The position numbers and the translations under genes were made by a program. The notes under the pieces are model-generated. The model was not told where the DNA came from, did no database searches, and was given only the letters and a program-made list of their open reading frames with translations. Shown here piece after piece: positions 18,493-27,314 of a stretch of 64,000 nt of DNA. Each line of letters opens with the position of its first letter. Within the stretch, counting starts at the first letter, position 1. This DNA is from Bradyrhizobium sp. SRL28 (GTDB lineage Bacteria; Pseudomonadota; Alphaproteobacteria; Rhizobiales; Xanthobacteraceae): the NCBI RefSeq assembly GCF_018596315.1, contig NZ_JAHEAG010000007.1, positions 124,001 through 188,000 on the forward strand, given 5' to 3'.

Positions 18493-18990
18493 TCAGTTTG
18501 CCGATTTGGTCCCGGCGCTGGCGGCTTGACCGCTGAGAGAACCGGCCTGGTCGATCGCCGATTTGAAGTAGGTCTCGCCGTCGCCGAGGGTGACGCGGCG
18601 CTGGCAGATCGGCATGCAGCTATACGACTCGCGCTCGACGCCGCGATAGACCGTGACGAGCTGATCGGTCGGACCTTCGACCTGGATCTGGCGGTCGACC
18701 AGCACCTCGCCGTTGCGGTCCATGGCGATGAAATTGGTGGCGCCGTAGCCCTTGCCGGTAACGACGACGATGCCGCCGCTCTGCAGGGTCACGTCCGCGA
18801 TCAGCGGGTTTCCGACCACGATGGTGGAGACCTTGGCAGGAAGCTTCACGAGCTTTGCCTGATCGACATAGACGGCGATTCGGTCGGGATCGGGCGAGGC
18901 CAGGCAGATGGCCGGCCACAGCAGGATTCCTGCGGCGAGAGACAATCCAAAACGCGCGCGTGCGCGAGTACGCTGGAACTTGAACGACAT
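18493..18990 (-). CDS. Exported orphan secretin N-terminal-domain protein of the Tad locus
   Basis: A 165-residue secreted protein. The signal peptide covers about residues 14-32 (FGLSLAAGILLWPAICLAS). The mature part (IAVYVDQAKLVKLPAKVSTIVVGNPLIADVTLQSGGIVVVTGKGYGATNFIAMDRNGEVLVD) is the pilus-assembly N-domain found at the start of CpaC/RcpA secretins, here without the secretin barrel. Two Cys near SYSCMPICQRR may form a disulfide. The true secretin of the locus, cpaC, has its own copy, so this may be a periplasmic partner or gating factor of the pilus channel. Its own promoter region is the 222-base gap upstream. Confidence 0.78.
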   Translation of the reverse strand: MSFKFQRTRARARFGLSLAAGILLWPAICLASPDPDRIAVYVDQAKLVKLPAKVSTIVVGNPLIADVTLQSGGIVVVTGKGYGATNFIAMDRNGEVLVDRQIQVEGPTDQLVTVYRGVERESYSCMPICQRRVTLGDGETYFKSAIDQAGSLSGQAASAGTKSAN

Positions 18991-19135
18991 ACTTTACCCC
19001 GGGGCATCAACAAGCCGGCAATGGCGATACGCAGCGGAACCGGCGCCCGACACGGTGAATCTGACGACAATTCATGAACAAAGGGCAAATAGGCCCCGAA
19101 ATGAGCCAAGAAATCCGCTGGGCGCATGCTTAATT

Positions 19136-19213
19136 GAGCATGAATTGCGCGCAAACGCGTTTCCGCGTTTGTCGCGAGGGAAAACCGGCAACCCCCTTTT
19201 GCGGATCATGCTC
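19136..19213. repeat. Palindromic element, family F copy 2
   Basis: Starts GAGCATGAATTGCGCG, contains an internal AAACGCG..CGCGTTT hairpin and ends GCGGATCATGCTC. It abuts the desaturase gene so closely that its final C is the first base of that gene's stop codon on the minus strand. Confidence 0.7.
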
Positions 19214-20040
19214 TATTTGCGGAACGGATAGGCCAGTTGTCCGATGATTTCGCGGGGAAACGAGGACTGATCGTCCACACCATACTGGTCCGGCAGCGTC
19301 CCTTTCGGCATCCGGAAGGTCCCGAACAGGATGTCCCAGAGCGGAAAGGTGCCCGCGAAATTGGTGTCGCCGCCCTCCTCGCGGGCGGTGTGGTGCCAGC
19401 GGTGAAACACCGGCGTCGCCACGACGTATTTGAACGGGCCGAGCGTCCAGTTGAGGTTGGCGTGAACGAACGCCGAATGGAAGATGTTGAACGGCCCGAG
19501 CCAGAGCATCACACCCGGCGAAATCCCGGCCATCAGCAGCACGACATCGACCCCGATGGTACCTAACAGCAGGTTGACGGGGTGAAAGCGCGCCGCCGAG
19601 ATCCAGTCCACATCTTCCGACGAATGATGGATGGCGTGGTATTTCCAGAACCCGCCGCCATGAAACATGCGGTGCAGCCAGTACATCATGAAATCGGCCG
19701 CGACCAGGAACAGGATCGCCTGCAGCCACAATGGCAGCCTCGACAGCGGGCCATGGCCGTTGTCGTAGAAGGCGATCAGCTCGTCGGCGTCGCGAATTCC
19801 AAACACCAGGGCGGCGCCGAGCACGAGCAGCCCGATGCGGAACACGCGCGCGAACAGCGGCACCAGGAACCAGTAGCAGACGTCGGTGACGAGCTCGCGC
19901 TTGCGCCACCAGGGCCTGCCGGGATTGCAGGCCCAGAAATGCGCCAGCACCGAGAACACGAGCGCCAGCGCGATGGTGACCGGCACCACCTTGGCCACCG
20001 TCTGGCCCAGCATCTCGACGACTTCGCCCGGCAGGTTCAT
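19213..20040 (-). CDS. Sterol desaturase / fatty acid hydroxylase family membrane enzyme, copy 1
   Basis: A 275-residue multi-pass membrane di-iron enzyme. The three histidine boxes are intact: HRMFH (123-127), HAIHH (135-139) and HRWHH (213-217), plus FHSAFVH (about 187-193). Such enzymes hydroxylate or desaturate sterols, hopanoids or acyl chains; the substrate here is unknown. The frame is open to 20178, but the ATG at 20040 (MNLPGEVVEMLGQ) matches the start of the paralogue at 29417, and the extra part lies within a repeat element. It sits between pilus genes on the same strand. The paralogue lies in opposite orientation on the other side of the tadC-pilA block. Confidence 0.88.
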   Translation of the reverse strand: MNLPGEVVEMLGQTVAKVVPVTIALALVFSVLAHFWACNPGRPWWRKRELVTDVCYWFLVPLFARVFRIGLLVLGAALVFGIRDADELIAFYDNGHGPLSRLPLWLQAILFLVAADFMMYWLHRMFHGGGFWKYHAIHHSSEDVDWISAARFHPVNLLLGTIGVDVVLLMAGISPGVMLWLGPFNIFHSAFVHANLNWTLGPFKYVVATPVFHRWHHTAREEGGDTNFAGTFPLWDILFGTFRMPKGTLPDQYGVDDQSSFPREIIGQLAYPFRK

Positions 20041-20350
20041 CCGGCCCGCGTACCAGAATCCCGGCCCGCCCGCCAGTTCGGGCGTTCTGGAGCCTTTCGA
20101 TTCTGATTGAAGCAGAACGGGCTCCAGATTCTTGTTTTGACGTTTTCTTGGCGCGAACCGGTGTCCACCCCGGATCAAGTCCGGGCAGGCTTTCGCTCGA
20201 AAACGCTATAGGTCGGCCGCGAGCCGTCGTCGCCAGCGAAGCGGACTTCCCAATCTTCAAGGCTATCTAAAGTTAATCCAGCGTCGCGCGTGCCGCGGCA
20301 AGCCGGGGCTGACGACGTCGCACGGTGCGGCATCCGCCGCGCCGATCGTC
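20041..20350. other. Intergenic region desaturase 1 / tadC
   Basis: 310 bases. The left part is taken up by the family G element at 20087-20206. Between 20207 and 20350 there is no gene, no clear terminator and no clear promoter. Confidence 0.6.
20087..20206. repeat. Palindromic element, family G copy 2
   Basis: Contains an inverted CTGGAGCC...GGCTCCAG pair, a TTCGATTCTGATTGAAGCAGAA segment, and CCCGGATCAAGTCCGGG followed by TTTCGCTCGAAAACGC. The copy at 33383-33504 is its reverse complement in overall order. Confidence 0.75.
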
Positions 20351-21325
20351 TCACGGCATCATCTGGATCTTGATGTAGGTCGGTCCGAGAATGACGATGA
20401 ACAGGCACGGCAGGAAGAACAGGATCATCGGCACGGTCAGCTTCGGCGGCAGGGCGGCCGCCTTCTTCTCGGCCTCGGTCATCCGCATGTCGCGATTTTC
20501 CTGCGCCATCACGCGCAGGCTCTGGCCGAGCGGGGTGCCGTAGCGTTCCGACTGCATCAGCGCGAGACAGACCGATTTCACGCCCTCGAGGCCGGTGCGT
20601 TTGGCGAGGTTCTCATAGGCCACCTTGCGGTCCTGCAGGTAGGACAATTCGGCCGTGGTCAGCGCGAACTCCTCCGACAGCGCGATCGATTGTCCCGCGA
20701 TCTCGGTGGCGACCTTGCGGAAGGCAACTTCGACCGACATGCCGGATTCGATGCAGATCAACAGCAGGTCGAGCGCGTCGGGAAAGGCTCGCTTGATCTG
20801 GAGCTGGCGCTTGCTGATGGCATTCTTCAGGAACAGCATCGGCGCCTGCAGTCCGAGATAGGCGGCGGCGATGCAAATGCCGAGCTTGACCGTCAGCGAC
20901 TTGTCCATGTGCGTGATCACGAACACGTAGAGCACCGCGCCGAGAAACAGAACGACCGGCGTCACCGCACGGGCAAACAGGAACGTGACGTAGGGCGCGT
21001 GGCCGCGATAGCCGGCCATGATCAGCTTGTCGCGTGCGGCTTCCTGCGCCAGCCATTTGGTCAGGTTGAAATCTTCCACCACCTTGGAGACGAGCTGCTT
21101 CGGGGTTTGCCGCAGCGACACCTTCTCCGACTTGTTGAGGCGCTCGCGCTCGCGCTGCCGCAGTCGCTCGCGTTCGCTGGCGACCGCCTTCATGCGCTTG
21201 GCGAGGCCTTCGCCGGCAAAAAGCGGCATGATCAGCGTATAGGCGGTCGCGCTCGCCGCGATGGCGGCAAGGAGCATGGTCATGAACCGCGCATCGTGCA
21301 TCTTGGTGATCAGAAAATCCATCAT
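20351..21325 (-). CDS. tadC: Tad pilus inner-membrane platform protein TadC
   Basis: A type II secretion system F-family protein of 324 residues. The N-terminal membrane segment is followed by a charged coiled-coil-like stretch (ASERERLRQRERERLNKSEK, ~49-68). The T2SSF core (ALDLLLICIESGMSVEVAFRKVATEIAGQSIALSEEF) and the C-terminal membrane segments (LTVPMILFFLPCLFIVILGPTYI) follow. With TadB it forms the platform on which CpaF drives Flp pilin polymerisation. It is the last gene of the cpaB-tadC run, 10 bases after tadB. Confidence 0.93.
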   Translation of the reverse strand: MMDFLITKMHDARFMTMLLAAIAASATAYTLIMPLFAGEGLAKRMKAVASERERLRQRERERLNKSEKVSLRQTPKQLVSKVVEDFNLTKWLAQEAARDKLIMAGYRGHAPYVTFLFARAVTPVVLFLGAVLYVFVITHMDKSLTVKLGICIAAAYLGLQAPMLFLKNAISKRQLQIKRAFPDALDLLLICIESGMSVEVAFRKVATEIAGQSIALSEEFALTTAELSYLQDRKVAYENLAKRTGLEGVKSVCLALMQSERYGTPLGQSLRVMAQENRDMRMTEAEKKAAALPPKLTVPMILFFLPCLFIVILGPTYIKIQMMP

Positions 21326-21335
21326 GGCGGCACCG

Positions 21336-22313
21336 TCAGAAATCGAAATTGATCATTTTCTTCATGACCAGGATGCCGATCGTCATCCAGCCGACGCAGC
21401 ATGCCAGCATGAACTGGCCGACCTGATGGGTCCAAAGCAGTGAGATGTAGTCGGGCGTCGAAATCCAGACCATCAGCATCACGATCGGCGGCAGCGAGCC
21501 GATGATGCCAGCGGAGGCCTTGGCTTCCGTCGACATCGCCTGAATCTTCTCCGCCATCTTCTTGCGGTCGCGCAACACCTTGGAGAGGTTGCCCAGCGCT
21601 TCCGACAGATTGCCGCCGGACTTCTGCTGGATCGCGATCACGATGCCGAAGAAGTTCGCCTCCGGCAGCGGCATCCGCTCATACAGCCGCGCGCAGGCCT
21701 CGCCGAGCGGCATGCCGATGGTTTGGGTTTCGATGATGGCGCTGAACTCGCTCCTCAGCGGCTCGGGTGAATCGGCTGCCACCACCTTGATCGATTCGAA
21801 CAGCGGCAGACCGGCCTTGATGCCGCGCACGATGACGTCGACGGCGTCGGGCAGCGCCTTCAGAAACGCCTTCTCGCGGCGCTTCTTGAGAAAGCCCAGG
21901 ACCCAGCGCGGCAGGCCGAGGCCGGTGCCGAAAGCCATCACGGCAGCGCCCAGCAGGTGGCCGCCGATCACAAAGGCGAGCACGAATCCGACCGCGCCGG
22001 AAACGCCCGACGCGATCCAGAATTTCTGGGGCGTCCAGGATCCCAAACCGGCCTGGGCGAGGCGCATGGTGAGCGAGACGGAGCTGTCTTTCTTGCGTCG
22101 GGCGTCGAGTTCCTTCAGCGACCCCTCGACCTGCTCACGGCGCGAACGCTGGGTTTTCTCGACCTGGCGCGCCGGAGCGTCGGAACGCGCGATCGAGGCG
22201 CGGCGGGATTCGGCCTTACGCTCGCCCGACAGCGACGGATAGATGAATACCCATGCCAGGCCGCCGATGGCGGTAGCGGCGAGAAACGCCAGTGCAAGCG
22301 TCTGCATGCTCAT
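21336..22313 (-). CDS. tadB: Tad pilus inner-membrane platform protein TadB
   Basis: A T2SSF-family protein of 325 residues from the ATG at 22313 (MSMQTLALAFLAATAIGGLAW). The frame runs on upstream into cpaF as a shadow. The N-terminal transmembrane segment precedes an Arg/Lys-rich cytoplasmic stretch. The T2SSF domain (LPDAVDVIVRGIKAGLPLFESIKVVAADSPEPLRSEFSAI...) is complete, with C-terminal helices. Seven bases separate it from cpaF, so the two are co-translated. Confidence 0.93.
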   Translation of the reverse strand: MSMQTLALAFLAATAIGGLAWVFIYPSLSGERKAESRRASIARSDAPARQVEKTQRSRREQVEGSLKELDARRKKDSSVSLTMRLAQAGLGSWTPQKFWIASGVSGAVGFVLAFVIGGHLLGAAVMAFGTGLGLPRWVLGFLKKRREKAFLKALPDAVDVIVRGIKAGLPLFESIKVVAADSPEPLRSEFSAIIETQTIGMPLGEACARLYERMPLPEANFFGIVIAIQQKSGGNLSEALGNLSKVLRDRKKMAEKIQAMSTEAKASAGIIGSLPPIVMLMVWISTPDYISLLWTHQVGQFMLACCVGWMTIGILVMKKMINFDF

Positions 22314-22320
22314 AGGATCC

Positions 22321-23778
22321 TCACGTCTTGTCGATGACTTCGGCGGCATCGAGCGCGGCCGCCAGCCGCTTCTCTTCGCCGAAATATCGCGCGCGTTCCC
22401 AGAACCGCGGACGTCCGATCCCGGTCGAGCGGTGCTGCCCGATGATCTTGCCGTTCGCGTCCTCACCGATCATGTCGTAGAGAAATACGTCCTGGGTGAT
22501 GATGGTGTCGCCTTCCATGCCCATCACTTCGGTGATGTGGGTGATGCGGCGCGAGCCGTCGCGCAGGCGTGCGGCCTGCACGATGACGTCGATCGAGGCG
22601 CAGATCATCTCGCGGATGGTGCGCGAGGGCAGCGAGAAGCCGCCCATCGTGATCATGGATTCGCAGCGCGACAGGGCTTCGCGCGGGTTGTTGGCGTGCA
22701 GCGTTCCCATCGAGCCGTCGTGACCGGTGTTCATGGCCTGCAGCAGGTCGAACGCCTCGGGTCCGCGGACTTCGCCGACGATGATGCGTTCAGGGCGCAT
22801 ACGCAGGCAGTTGCGAACCAGTTCGCGCATCGTGATCTGGCCTTCGCCTTCGATGTTGGGCGGGCGGGTTTCCAGCCGCACCACGTGGGGCTGCTGCAAT
22901 TGAAGTTCGGCGGCGTCTTCGCAGGTGATGACGCGCTCGTCATGCTCGATGAACTGCGTCAGGCAGTTCAGCAATGTGGTCTTACCGGAGCCGGTACCGC
23001 CTGAGATCAGCACGTTGCAGCGGACGCGGCCGATAATCTGCAGAATCTGCGCGCCTTCCGGCGAGATCGCACCGAACTTGACCAGCTGATCGAGCGTCAG
23101 CTTGTCCTTCCTGAACTTACGAATGGTGAGCGCGGGGCCGTCGATCGCCAGCGGCGGAACGATGGCGTTGACGCGGGAGCCGTCGGCGAGGCGGGCGTCG
23201 CAGATCGGCGAGGATTCGTCGACGCGGCGGCCGACCTGGCTGACGATGCGCTGGCAGATGTTGAGAAGCTGCTGGTTGTCGCGGAAGCGGATGCCGGTCT
23301 TCTGGATCTTGCCGGCGACTTCGATGAACACCGTGCCGGCGCCGTTGACCATGATGTCGGCGATGTCGTCGCGCGACAACAGCGGCTCCAGCGGGCCGTA
23401 GCCGAGCACGTCGTTGCAGATGTCGTCGAGCAGCTCTTCCTGCTCGGCAATCGACATCACGATGTTCTTGATCGCGATGATCTCGTTGACGATGTCGCGG
23501 ATTTCCTCGCGCGCCGACTCGCCGTCGAGCTTGGCGAGCTGGGCAAGGTCGATCGCCTCGATCAGGGCGCCGAAGATGGTCGACTTGACCTGGTAATAAT
23601 TGTCGGACCGCCGCGCCTCCATGGCGGGGGCGGGCGGCGCCTTCGCGGGCGCAATCGCCGGCGAGGCGACGGTCGGCACCGCCGTTTCGCGCGGTGCTAC
23701 CGCGGCGCTGGAAACCGGCTCCGGCGCCTGAATGGCGGGCTTTACCCGCGTATCGCTATCACTACGCTTACCAAACAC
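22321..23778 (-). CDS. cpaF: Tad pilus ATPase CpaF/TadA
   Basis: The bifunctional secretion ATPase that powers pilus extension and possibly retraction (VirB11/PulE superfamily), 485 residues. It has a Pro/Ala-rich leader, an N-terminal domain (NNYYQVKSTIFGALIEAIDLAQLAKLDG), Walker A SGGTGSGKTTLLN, an Asp box, Walker B RIIVGEVRGPEAFDLLQAMNTGHDGSMGTLHANN with the His box, and RFWERARYFG near the C-terminus. It is flanked by cpaE upstream (22-base gap) and tadB downstream. Confidence 0.95.
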   Translation of the reverse strand: MFGKRSDSDTRVKPAIQAPEPVSSAAVAPRETAVPTVASPAIAPAKAPPAPAMEARRSDNYYQVKSTIFGALIEAIDLAQLAKLDGESAREEIRDIVNEIIAIKNIVMSIAEQEELLDDICNDVLGYGPLEPLLSRDDIADIMVNGAGTVFIEVAGKIQKTGIRFRDNQQLLNICQRIVSQVGRRVDESSPICDARLADGSRVNAIVPPLAIDGPALTIRKFRKDKLTLDQLVKFGAISPEGAQILQIIGRVRCNVLISGGTGSGKTTLLNCLTQFIEHDERVITCEDAAELQLQQPHVVRLETRPPNIEGEGQITMRELVRNCLRMRPERIIVGEVRGPEAFDLLQAMNTGHDGSMGTLHANNPREALSRCESMITMGGFSLPSRTIREMICASIDVIVQAARLRDGSRRITHITEVMGMEGDTIITQDVFLYDMIGEDANGKIIGQHRSTGIGRPRFWERARYFGEEKRLAAALDAAEVIDKT

Positions 23779-23800
23779 GATGGCACTCCACGCGAGCTGT

Positions 23801-25072
23801 TTACTTCTTGGCCCGCAACTTCTCGATCAACGGCGACAACAACGAACTCTTCGGCTTCTTGGTCTCGCCGCGGCCGGTGAGCCGCTGCGCAATCTGCAAG
23901 AACATCTCGGTGGTACGATGCGTCGCGGAGATTTCCGCGATCATCTGGCCGTTGTTGGCTGCCGAACCGAAGAGTTGCGGCTCGAACGGGATGGTAGCGA
24001 TCGGGTGGTTTTCGATCGCCTTGGCGAACTCGGCGGCGGGAATCTCCGGCCGCTTCGGGATGCCGACCTGGTTGAGGCAATAGAGCGGCGCGCGATCGTT
24101 CGGCCGCGATGACTTCAAGAGATCGAAAATGTTCTTGGTGTTGCGCAGATTGGCGAGATCGGGCGCCGCGACGATCAGGATGTCGTCGGCCGCAATCAGG
24201 GCGCGCCTAGTCCATCCCGACCATTGATGGGGGACGTCGAGCACGATGCAGGGCATCGTGGTGCGAAGCGTATCGAAGATCGAATCGAACGCCTCCGCGC
24301 CGAAATCGTAGACCCGGTCGAGCGTTGCCGGCGCCGCCAGCAGGCTGAGGTGGTCGGTGCATTTCGACAGCAGGCGGTCGAGGAACGCGGTATCGACCCG
24401 GTCGGGAGAGAACACCGCATCCGCGATGCCTTGCGGCGGGTCCTGATTGTAGTCGAGGCCGGCGGTGCCGAAAGCGAGGTCGAGATCGGCGACCACGGAA
24501 TCCAGCGCCAGATCGCGCGCGATCGCCCAGGCGACGTTGTGGGCGACGGTGGACGCGCCGACGCCGCCCTTGGCGCCGACGATGGCAATGATGCGGCCGA
24601 CGGCCTTGGCTTCCGGCGCCGAGAACAGGTTGCAGACCGAGCGCACGACGTCGATGGCGCCGACCGGGGCGATGACGTAGTCGCTGACGCCACGGCGCAC
24701 CAGTTCGCGATAGAGCATGACGTCGTTGATGCGCCCGATCACGATCACGCGGGTTCCGGCGTCGCAGACGGTGGCGAGCTGGTCGAGGCCGAGGAGAATG
24801 TCGTTGCGGCCTTCGGTCTCCAGGATGATGACGTTCGGGGTCGGGGCCGAGCGGTAGGCCTCGATGGCGGCGGCCATGCCGCCCATCTGGATCTTGAGGT
24901 GAGCCTTGCCGAGGCGGCGGTCTTCGCCCGCCGACTGCACGGCGGCCGCGGTTTCTACCGTCTCGCAGAAAGCCTGCACCGACACCCGCGGCGCCGGCGC
25001 GATGTGATCCTCGGTGGACGGCGCCGTGATTTCCGGCTGCTGTTCTGTATTCTGGCGCGAGTAAGTGATCAT
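23801..25072 (-). CDS. cpaE: Tad pilus localisation ATPase CpaE/TadZ
   Basis: A 423-residue ParA/MinD-like protein that places the pilus machine at a cell pole in relatives. The ATG at 25072 (MITYSRQN...) overlaps the cpaD stop (ATGA); the longer upstream frame is a shadow of cpaD. The N-terminal receiver-like atypical domain (PNVIILETEGRNDILLGLDQLATVCDAGTRVIVIG) is followed by the deviant Walker A GAKGGVGASTVAHNVAWAIA and DLDLAFGTAGLDYN. Key ATPase residues are present. Confidence 0.93.
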   Translation of the reverse strand: MITYSRQNTEQQPEITAPSTEDHIAPAPRVSVQAFCETVETAAAVQSAGEDRRLGKAHLKIQMGGMAAAIEAYRSAPTPNVIILETEGRNDILLGLDQLATVCDAGTRVIVIGRINDVMLYRELVRRGVSDYVIAPVGAIDVVRSVCNLFSAPEAKAVGRIIAIVGAKGGVGASTVAHNVAWAIARDLALDSVVADLDLAFGTAGLDYNQDPPQGIADAVFSPDRVDTAFLDRLLSKCTDHLSLLAAPATLDRVYDFGAEAFDSIFDTLRTTMPCIVLDVPHQWSGWTRRALIAADDILIVAAPDLANLRNTKNIFDLLKSSRPNDRAPLYCLNQVGIPKRPEIPAAEFAKAIENHPIATIPFEPQLFGSAANNGQMIAEISATHRTTEMFLQIAQRLTGRGETKKPKSSLLSPLIEKLRAKK

Positions 25073-25821
25073 TTGCCGGTATCGCTGAGTTTGGCCTTGT
25101 CGGAGTCGGGATAGATGGTCGCGGTGGAGGTGCCCTTGCGATATTTGTCGAAGGCTACACCACGGCGCGGCGTATAGGCCGGGGTTTCGGGACGCGGCTG
25201 CACGAGATCCGACGGGTTGTCGACCATCGCCGCCAGATTGCGCTGATTGGAACAGCCGAAATTGTAATAGGGCTTGTTTTCGAAATAGCCCCTGTTGTTG
25301 ACCGACGGTCCGAGATCCTCCGGCCACAGCCCGCAGGGGCCGGCCACCGCCGAAATCTTTGGATAGTTGAGGCGGATCGCCGCCATGTGCCTGGGGTCTT
25401 CCGGGCGATACTGGCGGACATTGACCGCGCGCGGCGGCACGCCGGCAGCGGAGAAGGTCGCCTGGATCTCGCGCAACGAATCTTCGGCCGCCCGCGCGTT
25501 CGGCGTATTCACGGGCACGTCGATGCTGATGGTGCCGGTGCCTTCCCGCATCCAGGTCTGGCCCAGATACATCACGTCGGCGCGCTGGGAGGCTGAGAGG
25601 CCTCCGCGTCCGCGGCCGACGAAAACGACGATCGAGCGGTCGGCTTCCTGGACCGCGATCGGATGGCGCTGTCGATAGTCGTCGGGCACGCCCGCCGTCG
25701 TCACGACATCGGTGGTGTGCTTGCAGGCGCTGAGCGCGATGGAAAGACCGATCAGCGCTCCCGCCAGGCAGAGGGCGCGCCTTGGATCGGCGGGCTTCCT
25801 TGATTTCATCCTCGGTGTCAT
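25069..25821 (-). CDS. cpaD: Tad pilus assembly lipoprotein CpaD
   Basis: A 250-residue predicted outer-membrane or periplasmic lipoprotein. The signal ends in a lipobox-like LSACKHTTD (Cys about residue 33). The CpaD domain carries GRGRGGLSASQRADV and a PCGLWPEDLG...YYNFGCSNQRNLAAMVDNPSDLVQPR segment typical of the family. It is thought to support secretin function in the Cpa pathway. The stop overlaps cpaE; the start lies 9 bases after cpaC. Confidence 0.93.
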   Translation of the reverse strand: MTPRMKSRKPADPRRALCLAGALIGLSIALSACKHTTDVVTTAGVPDDYRQRHPIAVQEADRSIVVFVGRGRGGLSASQRADVMYLGQTWMREGTGTISIDVPVNTPNARAAEDSLREIQATFSAAGVPPRAVNVRQYRPEDPRHMAAIRLNYPKISAVAGPCGLWPEDLGPSVNNRGYFENKPYYNFGCSNQRNLAAMVDNPSDLVQPRPETPAYTPRRGVAFDKYRKGTSTATIYPDSDKAKLSDTGK

Positions 25822-25830
25822 CGTCCCGCC

Positions 25831-27297
25831 TCAGTCCGTAATAAAGCCGTAGGTGCCGCGATAATTCCGAGCCTTCTCGACACGGCCCGGAACGCCGTAG
25901 ACTCGATTGATGCTGCCGAGCAGATCGGCCTGCGGATCGGATGCGCTGGCAAAGCCGTCATCGGGCCGCGACAGATCCTTCTGCGCCACCGCGCGCACCA
26001 CATAGGGCGTGACCAGAACCATCAGTTCGGTCTGGTTGTTGACGAAGTCGCGGCTGCGGAACAGCGTGCCGAGAACCGGCAGTTGCGCCAGGCCCGGAAA
26101 GCCATTGATGGCCTGCTTGGTCTGGTCCTGAATCAGGCCGGCCATGGCCATCGCGCCGCCGGACGGAATTTCCAGCGTCGTCTCGGCGCGGCGGGTCTTG
26201 ATCGACGGAATGGTTGTTCCACCTTGGCCGCCAGTCAGAGCGTTTTCCGTCGAGACTTCCGACACTTCGGTCATCACCCGAAGGCTGATCCGTCCCTCCG
26301 TCAGCACGACTGGCGTAAAGTTGAGGGAGATGCCGAATTTTTTGAAGCTGACGGTCTGGACGCATTGTCCGATGCCACCACCCGTTGTTGTTTGGCAGGT
26401 CACGCCGGTTGGAATTGGAAATTCGCCACCGGAGATAAATGTTGCGGACTCGCCGGAAACGGCCGTGAGGTTAGGCTCAGCAAGGGTCCGCACCACGCCG
26501 GCGCTTTCCATGGCGCGCAGCGTCGCCTGCACGGACGGCCCCGTGCCGATAGTCCCGGTAACGGCGTTGCCGGCGACCAGCGGCGCACTGTTTGCGGTGA
26601 ACGGGTTGTTGTTGGTGAACTTAACAACGGATGTGCCGTAGGTCATGCTGGCGCTGAGATCGATGCCCATCTGCTTGATGATCGAGCGCTGGACTTCAGC
26701 AAGTGTGACTTTCAGCATCACCTGATCGCGGCCGCGGACGGCGATCGAATTGACGACCTTGTCCGCGCCGCCCACAAGGCGGGCGGCGATATCGGCGGCC
26801 TGCTGCGCCTCGATCGGGCTCGCCGCGGTGCCGCTCAATACCACGCCATCGCCGACGCCCTCGATCAGGATGTCCGAATTCGGCATCGACTGCTTCAGCG
26901 CGGCGCGCACACCGTTGAGGTCGCGCTTGACCGCGATGTCGTAGGCCGCGATCTGCGCGCCCGTGGCATCGAAGAAGACAATGTTGGTCTGGCCGACCGC
27001 GGCGCCGATGATATAGGCGCGCTGGGTCGAGCGGACGACGGCGTTGGCGATCTTCGGATCGGCGACCAGCACGTCCTTGATCTCCCGCGGCAGGTCGATC
27101 ACGAACGATTTGCCGATCCCGAGCGAAACGAACCGCGCGTTCATCTGTCCGTCGGTGTTGACCGGAGCAGCGGCGCGATAGTCGCTCGCCACCACCGGCG
27201 TCAGTGCCGGATTAAGCGTAAGAGCAGCCACGGCCGAAAACGACAGGGCGCGGACGATGAACGTTCGCATCATCGGCTGAATTTCCCTGCACTTCAT
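25831..27297 (-). CDS. cpaC: Tad pilus outer-membrane secretin CpaC/RcpA
   Basis: The outer-membrane channel for the Flp pilus. The start at 27297 (MKCREIQ) is favoured because AAGGA lies 8 bases before it; a GTG at 27318 overlapping the cpaB stop is the alternative. The signal peptide is about residues 12-37. The N-domain (FVSLGIGKSFVIDLPREIKDVLVADPKIANAVVRSTQRAYIIG) is followed by a BON-like domain (NSDILIEGVGDGVVLSGTA) and then the secretin domain (VRTLAEPNLTAVSGESATFISGGEFPIP...LNFTPVV). It has 488 residues, near the usual length. Confidence 0.94.
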   Translation of the reverse strand: MKCREIQPMMRTFIVRALSFSAVAALTLNPALTPVVASDYRAAAPVNTDGQMNARFVSLGIGKSFVIDLPREIKDVLVADPKIANAVVRSTQRAYIIGAAVGQTNIVFFDATGAQIAAYDIAVKRDLNGVRAALKQSMPNSDILIEGVGDGVVLSGTAASPIEAQQAADIAARLVGGADKVVNSIAVRGRDQVMLKVTLAEVQRSIIKQMGIDLSASMTYGTSVVKFTNNNPFTANSAPLVAGNAVTGTIGTGPSVQATLRAMESAGVVRTLAEPNLTAVSGESATFISGGEFPIPTGVTCQTTTGGGIGQCVQTVSFKKFGISLNFTPVVLTEGRISLRVMTEVSEVSTENALTGGQGGTTIPSIKTRRAETTLEIPSGGAMAMAGLIQDQTKQAINGFPGLAQLPVLGTLFRSRDFVNNQTELMVLVTPYVVRAVAQKDLSRPDDGFASASDPQADLLGSINRVYGVPGRVEKARNYRGTYGFITD

Positions 27298-27314
27298 ATC
27301 GTGCGTCCTTTCGG

